From the NCBI RefSeq assembly GCF_965216415.1, contig NZ_CBDCFU010000001.1: a stretch of DNA of 64,000 nt; one strand, written 5' to 3'. A program made the translations under genes and the position numbers. This DNA is from Marivita sp003149565 (GTDB lineage: Bacteria; Pseudomonadota; Alphaproteobacteria; Rhodobacterales; Rhodobacteraceae). The notes beneath the pieces were generated by a model. That model worked only from the letters and a program-made list of their open reading frames with translations. It was not told the DNA's origin and made no database searches. Positions 26,650 to 34,877 of this stretch are shown here, piece after piece (the first letter of the stretch is position 1; every line of letters begins with the position of its first letter).

Positions 26650-27705
26650 CTAGGCGGTTAACTCAGAGGTCTTAGACAGACGTTTAATCAAAGCAGCGGG
26701 ATCAAACCTTTTTTGATGTCGGCCTAGAGTGATACTATGAAAGTAAGCTCCAAAATTCCTGATGCGCTGTCCTAGCTGTAGTAAGATAAAAATTGCGCAT
26801 GATGCTTTCTGAGCGCCAACAACAGCTTTTGCTTTCTCGAAAGTTTCGGGGTGAATGCCCATCATTGGAGCAAGGGTTCGAGCGTGGTTTTCGATTTCCA
26901 ACCAGTCTCTTAGCTTATCCGTTGAAAATGCGGTTGCTTGATCACAGACTGACGCTAGCAACTCTGGTTTCAGTGCATTGCTTGTTCTGCGTTCTTCTAG
27001 ATCTTTTTCTTCTTGTTTAGACATAGATTGGTGCCGGACAGTTTGTCCGTCATTGGCGGTCAATTCTATTGACTGAGGTGAATTATCCGGAGTGGACAAC
27101 GACTGACATTCGGCGGCGGCTTCGGCAAGGAGTTCGTGATACTGGGGCAGGCTTAGCTTTCTTCTGAGGGCCCGTCGCGCCTTCTGGATAAAGGCGTTTG
27201 TCGGGTCGTGTGATTCCAGTTGGACGAGTTTTGTGAGGATCTGTTTTCGGACAAAGATCCGATCTCGCCGGTCGTTCTCCATCTCTTGTGCGATGGCGAT
27301 AAGTTCGTTCCCACGTTCGAGGAGGGGGGTAAGAGACAATCCATAGCTAATGCACTGACCACGGGAGGAGCAAACGCGATAGCGCTTTCGGTTAGAACTG
27401 TCATTCCGCTGGATGAATCCGAGTTCAACGAAACGGTTGATGTGTCTACGTAGTGTCCGCTCGTCTATTCCGCCGACGCGCTGGCAAATCGAGTTGTTCG
27501 ACGCGAAAACCGTTTCGCCATGACCAGGTTTCAAGAAGCTGAGCATGGCTTGAAGTGTTTGGAGATGGCCTGGGCGCAATCCGAACACACTACGTGCATC
27601 TCTCAGTGCTCTGAAGATGGTCCAGATATCAGTTTCAGCCGCGGGAATTGTGCTGCGTGCTGCATCAGCACCAGCTGTTCCGATCGATAGTTTTGTGAAT
27701 ACCAT
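26650..27705 (-). CDS. repC: Plasmid replication initiator RepC
   Basis: Initiator protein of RepABC replicons, 351 residues. It opens with the family-typical winged-helix region (LRPGHLQTLQAMLSFL, ICQRVGGIDERTLRRHINR, VELGFIQRNDSSNRKRY) and ends with a conserved C-terminal domain. ATG 27705 is used; the frame runs upstream to 27792 but that part is unlike RepC and would enter the antisense-RNA region. The origin of replication in this plasmid type usually lies within repC itself. It is third in the repA-repB-repC operon, 238 bases after repB. Confidence 0.93.
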   Translation of the reverse strand: MVFTKLSIGTAGADAARSTIPAAETDIWTIFRALRDARSVFGLRPGHLQTLQAMLSFLKPGHGETVFASNNSICQRVGGIDERTLRRHINRFVELGFIQRNDSSNRKRYRVCSSRGQCISYGLSLTPLLERGNELIAIAQEMENDRRDRIFVRKQILTKLVQLESHDPTNAFIQKARRALRRKLSLPQYHELLAEAAAECQSLSTPDNSPQSIELTANDGQTVRHQSMSKQEEKDLEERRTSNALKPELLASVCDQATAFSTDKLRDWLEIENHARTLAPMMGIHPETFEKAKAVVGAQKASCAIFILLQLGQRIRNFGAYFHSITLGRHQKRFDPAALIKRLSKTSELTA

Positions 27706-27943
27706 GGTTTGTTCACGACGACCGTTTGGCCCACAACTTTCCCTTCCCTTCCCAAGATTTCTTTTGGAAAAAGGCAATAATAATCGGTCCACCGAATGGG
27801 TGGCTCTTGACCGGATTGCTGGAGGTTGCTACATCATGAGTGCTAATCGAATGATGAGGGCTCTCCAGGGGAAACTTTGGGGGGCTCTTTTCTTTCTGGT
27901 CTTCGCTTTTCTCCTCTGCTCGAGTTGCTCTATGTGGCTTGGG
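27706..27943 (+). ncRNA. Region expected to encode the repABC antisense RNA (ctRNA/incA)
   Basis: The 238-base repB-repC gap has no gene. In repABC plasmids this interval encodes a small countertranscript RNA, on the strand opposite repC, that lowers RepC levels and causes incompatibility. A short inverted repeat (CCACC gaat GGGTGG, 27789-27802) could be part of its terminator or the repC leader. Exact ends cannot be fixed from sequence alone; the call rests on position and family knowledge. Confidence 0.4.
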
Positions 27944-28912
27944 TTAGGACCCAGAGCCGCTCTCATTCCGCCACTGTTCGAAGAGCTGTAAAAGCGTCGC
28001 TTCAGCGCGCTCTTCGAGCCACCGGCCGAATTCTGGATTGTCCTTCCTAGCGATCTTGATGGCGATCGTTTTCTCGTCTATCGTAAGTGTTCCCACGGAG
28101 CCTCCGTCCTTATCCTTGACGACGGACGTCAGGCCGCGGATGTTCGGCTTCTTGTCCCTTCGCGCCTTGCTCGAGCAAGCCGAGAAGACTGCCTGAAATT
28201 TTTCGGGGCTTGGAGTATCGTCGGGCAGGGCGGCGATTACCTCTTTGGCCGTGTTCACGAGATCTACTTTATTTGAGAGTGCGGCGAGATCACCCCATTG
28301 CCGACGTCCGATCCCATGTGCCGGTCCGATTAGCTGAACAAGCCCGTCAGGTAGTTGCTCTATGACGACGCGGTGGTTGGATACGCCCTGCCGCGTCAAG
28401 CCTAGAGCATCCTGAATGACGTTTGGCTTGTAACCTGATTCCTGCATCTCTTTGATAAAAAGAGATTTCTCAATGAAAGACGGGTCTAGTCGAAGGTTGT
28501 TCTCTTGGCCCTGTGCGATCAGCGTTGCGTCGTCATCCAAGGTTCGAACGATCGCCTTGACCATTCCGCCGACCATGCGGAGCGCTGCAAGCCTGCGTCT
28601 GCCGTAGACGATGCGGTATCTGTCTGGTTGGGCTGATGGACGGACCATAATTGGCACTTGTTGGCCATGCTTCCGAATGCTTTCGGCCAACTCATGTATG
28701 CTGGAATCTTCCAGCACTAACCGATCACGCAAACCATCCATATCAATCTGGTCGGGGTCGAGGTCACGGATCGAATTCGCTGTGATTTCCCGCAAAGAAT
28801 CGCGTAATCCGCCAACAGACCCCGGCAGTTTTGCCGCTTTTGGTGGGGTAGGCGAGCGGACTGCGCTGTCGTTCTCGTCCTTTGGGGGTTGATTGAAGAT
28901 ATTTCGGGCCAT
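27944..28912 (-). CDS. repB: Plasmid partition protein RepB (ParB-like)
   Basis: Centromere-binding protein of 322 residues. It has the ParB/Spo0J nuclease-like region (ELAESIRKHGQQVPIMVRP, RYRIVYGRRRLAALR, GQENNLRLDPSFIEK) followed by a helix-turn-helix region (VIQDALGLTRQGVSNHRVVI). ATG 28912 overlaps the repA stop (ATGA), indicating translational coupling. It is predicted to bind the palindromes downstream of repC and to act with RepA in segregation. Confidence 0.95.
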   Translation of the reverse strand: MARNIFNQPPKDENDSAVRSPTPPKAAKLPGSVGGLRDSLREITANSIRDLDPDQIDMDGLRDRLVLEDSSIHELAESIRKHGQQVPIMVRPSAQPDRYRIVYGRRRLAALRMVGGMVKAIVRTLDDDATLIAQGQENNLRLDPSFIEKSLFIKEMQESGYKPNVIQDALGLTRQGVSNHRVVIEQLPDGLVQLIGPAHGIGRRQWGDLAALSNKVDLVNTAKEVIAALPDDTPSPEKFQAVFSACSSKARRDKKPNIRGLTSVVKDKDGGSVGTLTIDEKTIAIKIARKDNPEFGRWLEERAEATLLQLFEQWRNESGSGS

Positions 28913-30111
28913 CAGCGACGCCCCCATGCCATTTGGATTGTTTGTTCCAACTCATCGCCGACACCGTTCACGCTGGTCAGAGCGCGATCTATCGTTTTTC
29001 TGATGAATTGGCTCGGATCAACTTCGTAGACAGTTTGCTGGGTCATACCGGCGTCCGAGATTGCTGTAGATTTCAACATCGGCTCAGTCATGACCTGTCC
29101 GGCCAAGATCGATCTAAGGTAGCCTGCCATTTGGGTCTGAGGCCCGTCCGACGGCTCGTATCTCGTGATCAAGAACTTCACAAAGTCCCAAGTAACGCGT
29201 CTGCCAATGGCTTCTTCGACAGCCTTCACCGTTTCCGAAGCAAGCTTAAGGAATTGGCTCATCGAAGCGATGTCGAGCATGCCTGGTACGACCGTTACCA
29301 GGAGCCCCGTCGAGGCTGTCAACGCTGTTAGGGTGAGGAAGCCAAGTTGAGGTGGACAGTCGATTAGAACGATGTCGTAACTTGCCTCTACTTCCTCAAG
29401 TGCCAAGGCCAGGCGTTCTGCAAAAATTGGTTGCACCCGATTGGCGAGGGCGTTCGCCGTCTCAGTTTCGTATTCCGAGAGCATTAGGCCCGCCGGAACC
29501 ATATCGAGCTTGTGGAAGTAGGTTTTTTGAATGACGTCTGAGAGTGGAACTTGGTCTTCATATCTCAGAGCGTCATAGATCGTGCCGCCTTCGGCGAACT
29601 CGAGCTCAGGCCGAAAGCCAAAAAAAGTTGTCAAACTTGCCTGAGGATCGAGGTCCAAGACCAACACGCGGTAGCCTCGCAAGGCATAGCGTTGTGCAAG
29701 ATGGATCGTTGCTGTCGTTTTTGAAGATCCGCCTTTGAAATTGACAACAGATATCACCTGGAGACGATCACCATCACGTCGGCCTGGGCGGTATGCCTCG
29801 GCATTCTTTCCAGTGCGCTCCAGAATATCACGCAACTCATCAATCTCTTGGGCTGTGTAGAACCGGTGTCCGCGGTTGTCTGTATGCACCTCCGGGAAGC
29901 TGCCGTCCTTGTGCCGGTTGCGCAGGTTGGATGTGCTCACGCGCAGCAGGCTTGCGACTTCGGTAGAACTAAAACGTCGCAGCGACTTTCGTTCTTCAGG
30001 TTCAAAAGCAATCTTCATCTGGCGATCCAACGACTCCGCCAGATTATCGGCAAATGCTCCGATGTCGGAAGAACCTATGCCTTGCGTGTATCCAATGTTA
30101 CGATCATCCAT
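28912..30111 (-). CDS. repA: Plasmid partition protein RepA (ParA-like ATPase)
   Basis: Partition ATPase and autoregulator of the repABC operon, 399 residues. The N-terminus holds a MerR-like helix-turn-helix (STEVASLLRVSTSNLRNRHK, then DNRGHRFYTAQEI), as in other plasmid RepA proteins. The deviant Walker A is VVNFKGGSSKTTATIH, and the ParA motifs VLVLDLDPQASLTTFFG and IVLIDCPPQLGFLTL follow. It starts at ATG 30111. An inverted repeat and DnaA-box-like sequences lie upstream. Confidence 0.96.
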   Translation of the reverse strand: MDDRNIGYTQGIGSSDIGAFADNLAESLDRQMKIAFEPEERKSLRRFSSTEVASLLRVSTSNLRNRHKDGSFPEVHTDNRGHRFYTAQEIDELRDILERTGKNAEAYRPGRRDGDRLQVISVVNFKGGSSKTTATIHLAQRYALRGYRVLVLDLDPQASLTTFFGFRPELEFAEGGTIYDALRYEDQVPLSDVIQKTYFHKLDMVPAGLMLSEYETETANALANRVQPIFAERLALALEEVEASYDIVLIDCPPQLGFLTLTALTASTGLLVTVVPGMLDIASMSQFLKLASETVKAVEEAIGRRVTWDFVKFLITRYEPSDGPQTQMAGYLRSILAGQVMTEPMLKSTAISDAGMTQQTVYEVDPSQFIRKTIDRALTSVNGVGDELEQTIQMAWGRR

Positions 30112-30151
30112 GTCCTGCCGCCCGCTCTAGGCCCCTGTTGAGGCTCTTAGT

Positions 30152-30198
30152 CATTCTGACGGTGTACAGCGTGTCTGACGCATTTTTCCGTCAGAATG
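30152..30198. promoter_or_regulatory. Putative RepA operator upstream of repA
   Basis: Perfect 11-bp arms, CATTCTGACGG at 30152-30162 and CCGTCAGAATG at 30188-30198, separated by 25 bases. CTGACG occurs once more inside the spacer (30174-30180 region). It begins 40 bases before the repA start, where RepA/RepB autorepression of repABC operons acts. Confidence 0.6.
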
Positions 30199-30252
30199 GG
30201 AATGCCACGATCCAGTAAGTCCGGCAAGAAGAATCTAGATGTTGTGCGAAAG

Positions 30253-30296
30253 TTATCCACAGCGCCAATACGTAAAGTCGCAAAAAGTTAACCACA
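30253..30296. other. Two DnaA-box-like sequences upstream of repA
   Basis: TTATCCACA (30253-30261) equals the consensus DnaA box, and TTAACCACA (30288-30296) differs at one base. They have the same orientation, 35 bases apart, in an AT-rich stretch. A replication or repA-regulatory role is inferred. Confidence 0.5.
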
Positions 30297-30485
30297 AGCC
30301 TATGAATTTGTTGTATCAAATCTACAAAGTCGTGTTTCAATCCAATTATTCGAAATGTTTAAACGGTGGCGGCTAAAACCATGCAACCAAAAGCAAGTTT
30401 GAGCTTCTGAAGGTGCCTGGAGCGATGGATTCTGCTGAATGCGCCTAAGCTAATTGCTGCTGGCATTGCGGCGATTCTGATGAAG

Positions 30486-30875
30486 TTAGACCAAGTCGGT
30501 GCGTTCGTTGCAGCAACATTTGACCGAAGGCGACTGCCACCTGGCACGACCGCGAAGGATGCAATCATGCATTGATTCCAGACGGTCGCAAATCGTCCGG
30601 GATATGATATCGGGATCCGCACCTTTGATCGCTGCGACACTCGCCGGCATGCAATCGTAGGTTTCGCGGCGTCCGGCGAAGCCAATCACTGTGTCGGGCA
30701 AGAACCCGTCGCGGAGAAAGGGTTTCACAGCACGTAGCAGGCGGCTTTGGGTCCAGCGGCGGTTGTCGGGCAGGGGGGCATTTATGATCCGCAGCACATC
30801 TTCCCAGGCCATTTCGGATCGAAGCCGTCGGACATGTGGCACCCATTCCTGAGCCGTCTCGCTCAGCCGTTCCAC
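30486..30875 (-). pseudogene. C-terminal fragment of a large serine recombinase
   Basis: A 129-residue frame resembling only the C-terminal part of large serine recombinases (AWEDVLRIINAPLPDNRRWT, RLLRAVKPFLRDGFLPDTVI, RGRARWQSPSVK). The catalytic resolvase domain is absent, and the end (KCCCNERTDLV) looks frameshifted from a KMLLERA-type ending. It lies downstream of the tyrosine recombinase in the same orientation. A more decayed copy is present at 15484-15645. Confidence 0.5.
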
Positions 30876-30946
30876 GTGTCCGTTCTACCGGGAATTTCTT
30901 GCAAAATGGAAGGTTACCTTGCTTGGCAGGAGCATGGTGATCGTTG

Positions 30947-31969
30947 TCATAATCCAGCGGCCTTCGTCAAATTCACCCGAAACCGATCTCGTCGCCGCTG
31001 GTATCTCCTAGTCATCTCTGCCGACGCATGGCCGAGCTGTTTCTGTACGTAGCGCTCATCGACCTCCGCACTGCTTGCAAGTCCCGCCCTCAGAGAATGC
31101 CCGGAAAACATCGAGAGCAACTTGGCCTCGGGCAATCCATCGCGGATGTTGGCGTCCAGCGCCGTCTTCTTGATCAGGCGGGCCACATGTTTGTCATTCA
31201 GTCGCTTTTCAGTGGAGCGCTTGCCGTCGCGGGTGACGCTCGTAAAGACTGGCCCAAAATCGATCTTTGAAAAATGCAGCCATTGCTCAAGGGCATGAAC
31301 AGGGCAAGTCTGATCAGAGGATCCACGGCCAATCTCAACCTCCCGCCAACCAGTCTTACTACTGATCGTGAGAAGGGCGCCGGCCTTCATGATCTCGACC
31401 CAGCCGCCTGAATCCGGTGTGTCATCCTTATGGCAATCAAGACAGACAATCTCTGAACGACGAAGACCACCAGCATAACCGAACAACAGAATGGCGCGAT
31501 CCCGCAAGCCACGGAGGTCGAAGGGCAGGGTGGCGACCATGGCCTTTATGTCGTCCGAGGTGATGGCTTCCTTCTGGATCGGCGGCCGGGCATGCTTTCT
31601 TTTGATGCCGTCGAGCACATTTTTGATGTGGCGATCTTTGCGATCCAGAGCTTGCCCGCGGGCAACATAGTTCCAGCACAAACCGCTCAGACGCCGCTCA
31701 ATTGAACTCGGCAGAAGGGCAGGGGACCCATCTGAGGGAGACGCCAGGTCCGCAAGGTAGAGCCCAACCAACTGAGGGGACGGCGGCATCGGGTCAGCGC
31801 CCCGCATCCGGCACCATCGCCCGAAATGTTTCCAGTCGACCTTGTAGGCCGCCAGAGTGTTCGGAGCCGCAGCCCCCTCGGCATAGCCCCGCGCGGTATC
31901 AATTAATCGGTCCAGATTTCCAGAGCCAACAACATGGGAGGGCAGGGTGATCTTGGGGTCATCTGTCAT
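30947..31969 (-). CDS. Tyrosine site-specific recombinase/integrase
   Basis: 340-residue recombinase with an N-terminal SAM-like core-binding domain (residues about 20-125) and a C-terminal catalytic domain. All expected catalytic residues are visible: Arg170 in GGLRRSE, His291 and Arg294 in GHSLRAG, His314 in LGHAS and nucleophile Tyr323 in RRYQRR. The gene is intact. It might resolve plasmid multimers or move a local element. A TTATTGGACAT element just outside its start and again near 32.3 kb in an inverted-repeat setting is a candidate recognition sequence. Confidence 0.9.
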   Translation of the reverse strand: MTDDPKITLPSHVVGSGNLDRLIDTARGYAEGAAAPNTLAAYKVDWKHFGRWCRMRGADPMPPSPQLVGLYLADLASPSDGSPALLPSSIERRLSGLCWNYVARGQALDRKDRHIKNVLDGIKRKHARPPIQKEAITSDDIKAMVATLPFDLRGLRDRAILLFGYAGGLRRSEIVCLDCHKDDTPDSGGWVEIMKAGALLTISSKTGWREVEIGRGSSDQTCPVHALEQWLHFSKIDFGPVFTSVTRDGKRSTEKRLNDKHVARLIKKTALDANIRDGLPEAKLLSMFSGHSLRAGLASSAEVDERYVQKQLGHASAEMTRRYQRRRDRFRVNLTKAAGL

Positions 31970-31994
31970 GAGGGATGGATATCACGTTCGAAAA

Positions 31995-32005
31995 TTATTG
32001 GACAT
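31995..32005 (+). repeat. TTATTGGACAT half-site, copy 1
   Basis: Exact 11-mer also found at 32317-32327, lying 26 bases from the start of the tyrosine recombinase gene. Confidence 0.45.
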
Positions 32006-32298
32006 AATAAATGAATTTTTTCTAGTGAAAGAGTGTGGGCTGCTACAGGATGCGAGATCAGCCTCATAGGAAGCTCCCAAACTCATACGTGCGTGTGGCA
32101 TCAAAGGTGCTGACGAACAGTACGATTGCGCCGCTGGATGAAGTTGGGAACGTTTGAACTGTCGGTAATGATGCGTTACGGTTTCACTCACGACTGGACC
32201 ATCAGTTAGCGGTGCTTACGCTCAACGAGAGCGCCAATCCGGCCGATTTGTATCCCTAAAATTCAGAAATTCAGGCGTTTCAGGCAAGGTCGCCTTGA

Positions 32299-32327
32299 AT
32301 GTCCGATAATGTAAACTTATTGGACAT
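32299..32327. repeat. Recombinase-core-like inverted repeat
   Basis: ATGTCCGATAA (32299-32309), a 7-base centre TGTAAAC and TTATTGGACAT (32317-32327) form 11-bp arms with one mismatch. The layout (ATAA-centre-TTAT) resembles dif-type and other tyrosine-recombinase core sites. The right arm repeats the 11-mer at 31995. Either a recombination site or an operator is possible. Confidence 0.4.
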
Positions 32328-32403
32328 GGTGCCGATCAACATGGTGGGGCGGTTTTTGTGATAAATTCTGGCAATAAGCGCCGTCATTATGTAAGCTCCA
32401 AGC

Positions 32404-33288
32404 ATGACATTTGCCCGGCCAGACCATATCAGCGACGGTGCCATGCTACCCTTGCTGCCGTCGTGGGTCACCTCACCACGCAGTGAAGCCCTTGAAGCTG
32501 TTGCATTTTTGGCAGGTGCCGCCCTGTCACACCTGCATCTTGTTGTAAACCACCCAGCAGTCCCCCAAGGCTTGTTGCGGGACAGGTTGGCGCTTCAATC
32601 TGCGGAGACGTGCATGTCGTTCTCAGGACGACCTGAAAGGGTAGGAGAGCTGCGCGATGCTGTTTGCCTGATGAAGTCTGGTGATCTGCCTGGACCAGCG
32701 GGAGAAAGCTTTTTGGCTTGGAGACGCGCAGCCCAGCAGCCGGTGTCTCTGGCCAGTCTCCGTCGTGTTTTTCCCAACCATGATCCCGTGAAACTTGCGG
32801 ACTGGTTAGACGCAGGACAGGGCGATCCGGTGTCAAAGGCAACCTGCGTGATACAGATGATCCTTGATGAACAGGCCCGGGATGTCATGACGGCCCTTGT
32901 TCTTGCGGATTCTGTTTTGGCGCGCGCATTGGGATGGGATCACCTGGTCCCGATTTTGGCGCACAGTCTGAAACGTGGCGACCTTCGCAAGAGGGAAGAT
33001 GAGCTGATGCTGGCCTGTCACCGCGCAGTGGTCTCGGGATGCATTGAGGCCGTCCGGATGGCGCATAACCTTGCCCGTCGGGCGGCGCATTTGAAATCCG
33101 TGGCACCCAAGCTGCGGGCCAAAGGGGCGGGTGAGGCGATCGAGATGTTCCTGACCCGGGATGCTGTCACTCCCGTTGCGCTTCCTCTTCCAGATCGTTC
33201 GGCGCGACGGTTGTGTGATCGCCTTGTCGAGCTTGGTGCTATTCGCGAGCTGACTGGCCGCGAGATGTTCCGGATTTATGGCGTCTGA
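32404..33288 (+). CDS. DUF1403 family protein (copy 1)
   Basis: 294-residue protein of unknown function matching DUF1403. It is closely related along its whole length to the protein at 43407-44273; for example SLASLRRVFP, HDPV-LA-WLDAGQG, VLARALGWD and ILAHSLKR are shared. It is largely alpha-helical by composition, without a signal peptide or membrane segment. An scpB-like gene follows 1 base after its stop, as in copy 2, but here that partner is broken. Copy 1 lacks hipBA upstream. The function is unknown. Confidence 0.8.
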   Translation: MTFARPDHISDGAMLPLLPSWVTSPRSEALEAVAFLAGAALSHLHLVVNHPAVPQGLLRDRLALQSAETCMSFSGRPERVGELRDAVCLMKSGDLPGPAGESFLAWRRAAQQPVSLASLRRVFPNHDPVKLADWLDAGQGDPVSKATCVIQMILDEQARDVMTALVLADSVLARALGWDHLVPILAHSLKRGDLRKREDELMLACHRAVVSGCIEAVRMAHNLARRAAHLKSVAPKLRAKGAGEAIEMFLTRDAVTPVALPLPDRSARRLCDRLVELGAIRELTGREMFRIYGV

Positions 33289-33289
33289 T

Positions 33290-33593
33290 ATGGCGCGCTC
33301 TTCGTACAAGCATGACCTCGATCGAGAGTTGGATGACCTTCCACCAGACCTCCGATGGCGCGAATGAATGCGCCGGATCGAGGCGGTGCTGTTTGCCAGC
33401 GCGTCGCCGGTGACGCGCGAGGATCTGGCGCGGGTGGTGGGGCAGGGGATCTCGGTCGACCTGTTGATCGCAGATCTCTCCGCTGATCTGGAAGGGCGGG
33501 CGTTCGAGATCGCCCAAGTCGCCGGTGGGTGGATGTTCCGGACCCGGGCGGCCTATGCCCCTGCGATCCGCGCGGCGGCGGATGTGACTGACC
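33290..33593 (+). pseudogene. ScpB-like gene, nonsense-mutated and cut by an IS (copy 1)
   Basis: It aligns with the intact scpB-like gene at 44275-44871: MARSSYKHDLDRELDDLPPD, LRWRE, then a TGA where copy 2 has TGG (Trp), then MRRIEAVLFASASPVTRED and onward to RAAADV. After that the 816-bp IS begins at 33594 and the rest of the gene is missing. A start at ATG 33368 after the stop could give a short peptide of about 75 residues before IS sequence, so it is unlikely to be functional. Confidence 0.75.
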
Positions 33594-34409
33594 GGTGTTG
33601 TCACGTTAACTTGCCGAGCTTGCAAGCAGGCATGCCGATCGTTGATCAAGCGGCGTTTGCTGCGGATCTTCACGCCTCGAATGCTTCGAGTCGATGATAG
33701 CGGGTGGTGAGAGCGGAACGACGGCGGGCTGGTACGGAGAAGGAATTGCGGGTTGCCGATTGCATCGAGACGAAGCGTTGTAAACTACCCGGCGATCGGA
33801 AGCCCTGCATTACTCGCTCTCGTTTTCGGAAAGGCAAGTGGCTATTTTCTGCACGGTTATTCAGCCCCTTGTGTGACCAATGGTCAAGGCCACGCGCGAC
33901 CTCGCGTTTCGCGGCCCCGTAGGAGCGCAGCTTGTCCGTAATGATCCTTTTGGGCACGAAGCCCCAGCGTTTTATCAGCTTGACCAAAAGCCGCTTTGCG
34001 GCGCGCTTGTTTCGCCTGGATTGAAGGATTTCCTCAAGAACGACGCCGTGTTGATCAACCGCGCGCCACAGCCAGTATGACCGGCCAGCGATCTTCACAA
34101 CGACTTCGTCCAGATGCCAGACATCGCCGGAGCGCGGCTGCCGTCGCCGCAGAACGTGGGCGATCGAAGGGCCGAATTTGACGGTCCAGCGCCGGATCGT
34201 TTCATACGAAACGTCCACGCCACGTTCCAGCATCAACTCCTCAACCTCGCGCAGGCTCAAGTTGAACCGGACGTAGAGCCAGACAACATGAGCAATGATC
34301 TGAGGCGGAAAGCGGTGGCGCTCGTAGTTGATTTTCAATGTCTGCATCAAAATCCCCTACGCCCAGATCAATGAGCCAGCAACTTGACGCCCGTTAATGT
34401 GACAACACC
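33594..34409 (-). mobile_element. IS6-family insertion sequence, 816 bp (copy 1)
   Basis: Bounded by GGTGTTGTCACGTTAAC at the left and the complement of GGTGTTGTCACATTAAC at the right. The same 816-bp element lies inverted at 48545-49360; only two base differences were noticed, near one end. Flanks (gactgacc / cgcaaagg) do not form a target duplication, so the surroundings have been rearranged since insertion. It interrupts an scpB-like gene on the left and adjoins a fragment of another IS6 transposase on the right. Confidence 0.85.
33670..34347 (-). CDS. IS6-family transposase (copy 1)
   Basis: 225-residue DDE transposase with an N-terminal helix-turn-helix (SLREVEELMLERGVDVSYET) and catalytic region (WHLDEVVVKIAGRSYWLWRA, ITDKLRSYGAA, and the glutamate in NNRAENSH). 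Its amino-acid sequence is identical to that of the copy at 48607-49284. ATG 34347 is used; a TTG codon directly precedes it. Such transposases drive replicative cointegration and flanking deletions. Confidence 0.92.
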   Translation of the reverse strand: MQTLKINYERHRFPPQIIAHVVWLYVRFNLSLREVEELMLERGVDVSYETIRRWTVKFGPSIAHVLRRRQPRSGDVWHLDEVVVKIAGRSYWLWRAVDQHGVVLEEILQSRRNKRAAKRLLVKLIKRWGFVPKRIITDKLRSYGAAKREVARGLDHWSHKGLNNRAENSHLPFRKRERVMQGFRSPGSLQRFVSMQSATRNSFSVPARRRSALTTRYHRLEAFEA

Positions 34410-34733
34410 CGCAAAGGTCGTATTGGCTCCGGGGATCGAGCATCGTCAGCACAAAGGACTGAATAATCGATCCGAGGCGTCACACCGGCATACGCGGCGG
34501 CGGGAAAAAGTTATGGGGCGCTTCATGTCACCTGGTCAGGCGCAGCGGGTCTTGTCAGTTCACGATCAGACCGCCGCCCTATTCAGACCCAAGCGCCACC
34601 GCCTTTCAGCCCGCTCATACCGCCACGCCCGAAGCAGTGCCTTCAATCTCTGGAAAGAGTACACGCGCCAATTGGCGTCCTGAGCCTGCACAAATGAAAC
34701 GATTGCATGCCGAGCCAAACAACATGACAATGC
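34410..34733 (+). mobile_element. 3' fragment of another IS6-family element
   Basis: Translation (34413-34683) gives only the C-terminal part of an IS6 transposase: LAPGIEHRQHKGLNNRSEAS to SSAFNLWKEYTRQLAS. It ends at a right-end-like sequence (CAACATGACAATGCC). The left part is replaced by the 816-bp IS. It is most like the 39678-40487 element but is a distinct variant. Confidence 0.7.
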
Positions 34734-34876
34734 CGTATGAACGGTTTATCGGTTCGAAATCCGTTTTGCGGCCTGTATGGCGCGGACCTGAGACGAAATT
34801 ATAACAGCTCGCCGACGGAAATTACGCCAAAATAACGGCCACACGCCATCCCAACTAACGCTGGTTATTCAGCCTG
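34734..34876 (+). repeat. 143-bp repeat, copy 1
   Basis: Starts CGTATGAACGGTTTATCGG and ends AACGCTGGTTATTCAGCCTG. It matches 49361-49503 base for base in length with roughly ten substitutions. It has no gene. Each copy abuts an IS6 element. Confidence 0.8.
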
Positions 34877-34877
34877 G

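Noticed and set aside
26270..26650. 126-codon minus-strand frame downstream of repC
   Set aside because: It runs through both palindromic parS candidates and has poor coding character; better read as non-coding partition DNA.
32280..32471. Short minus-strand frame upstream of DUF1403
   Set aside because: It overlaps the DUF1403 start and the recombinase-like inverted repeat, with no supporting start signal or homology.
34734..34876. Possible tRNA remnant in the 143-bp repeat (GGTTCGAAATCC)
   Set aside because: No acceptor, D or anticodon stem could be paired around the T-loop-like string.
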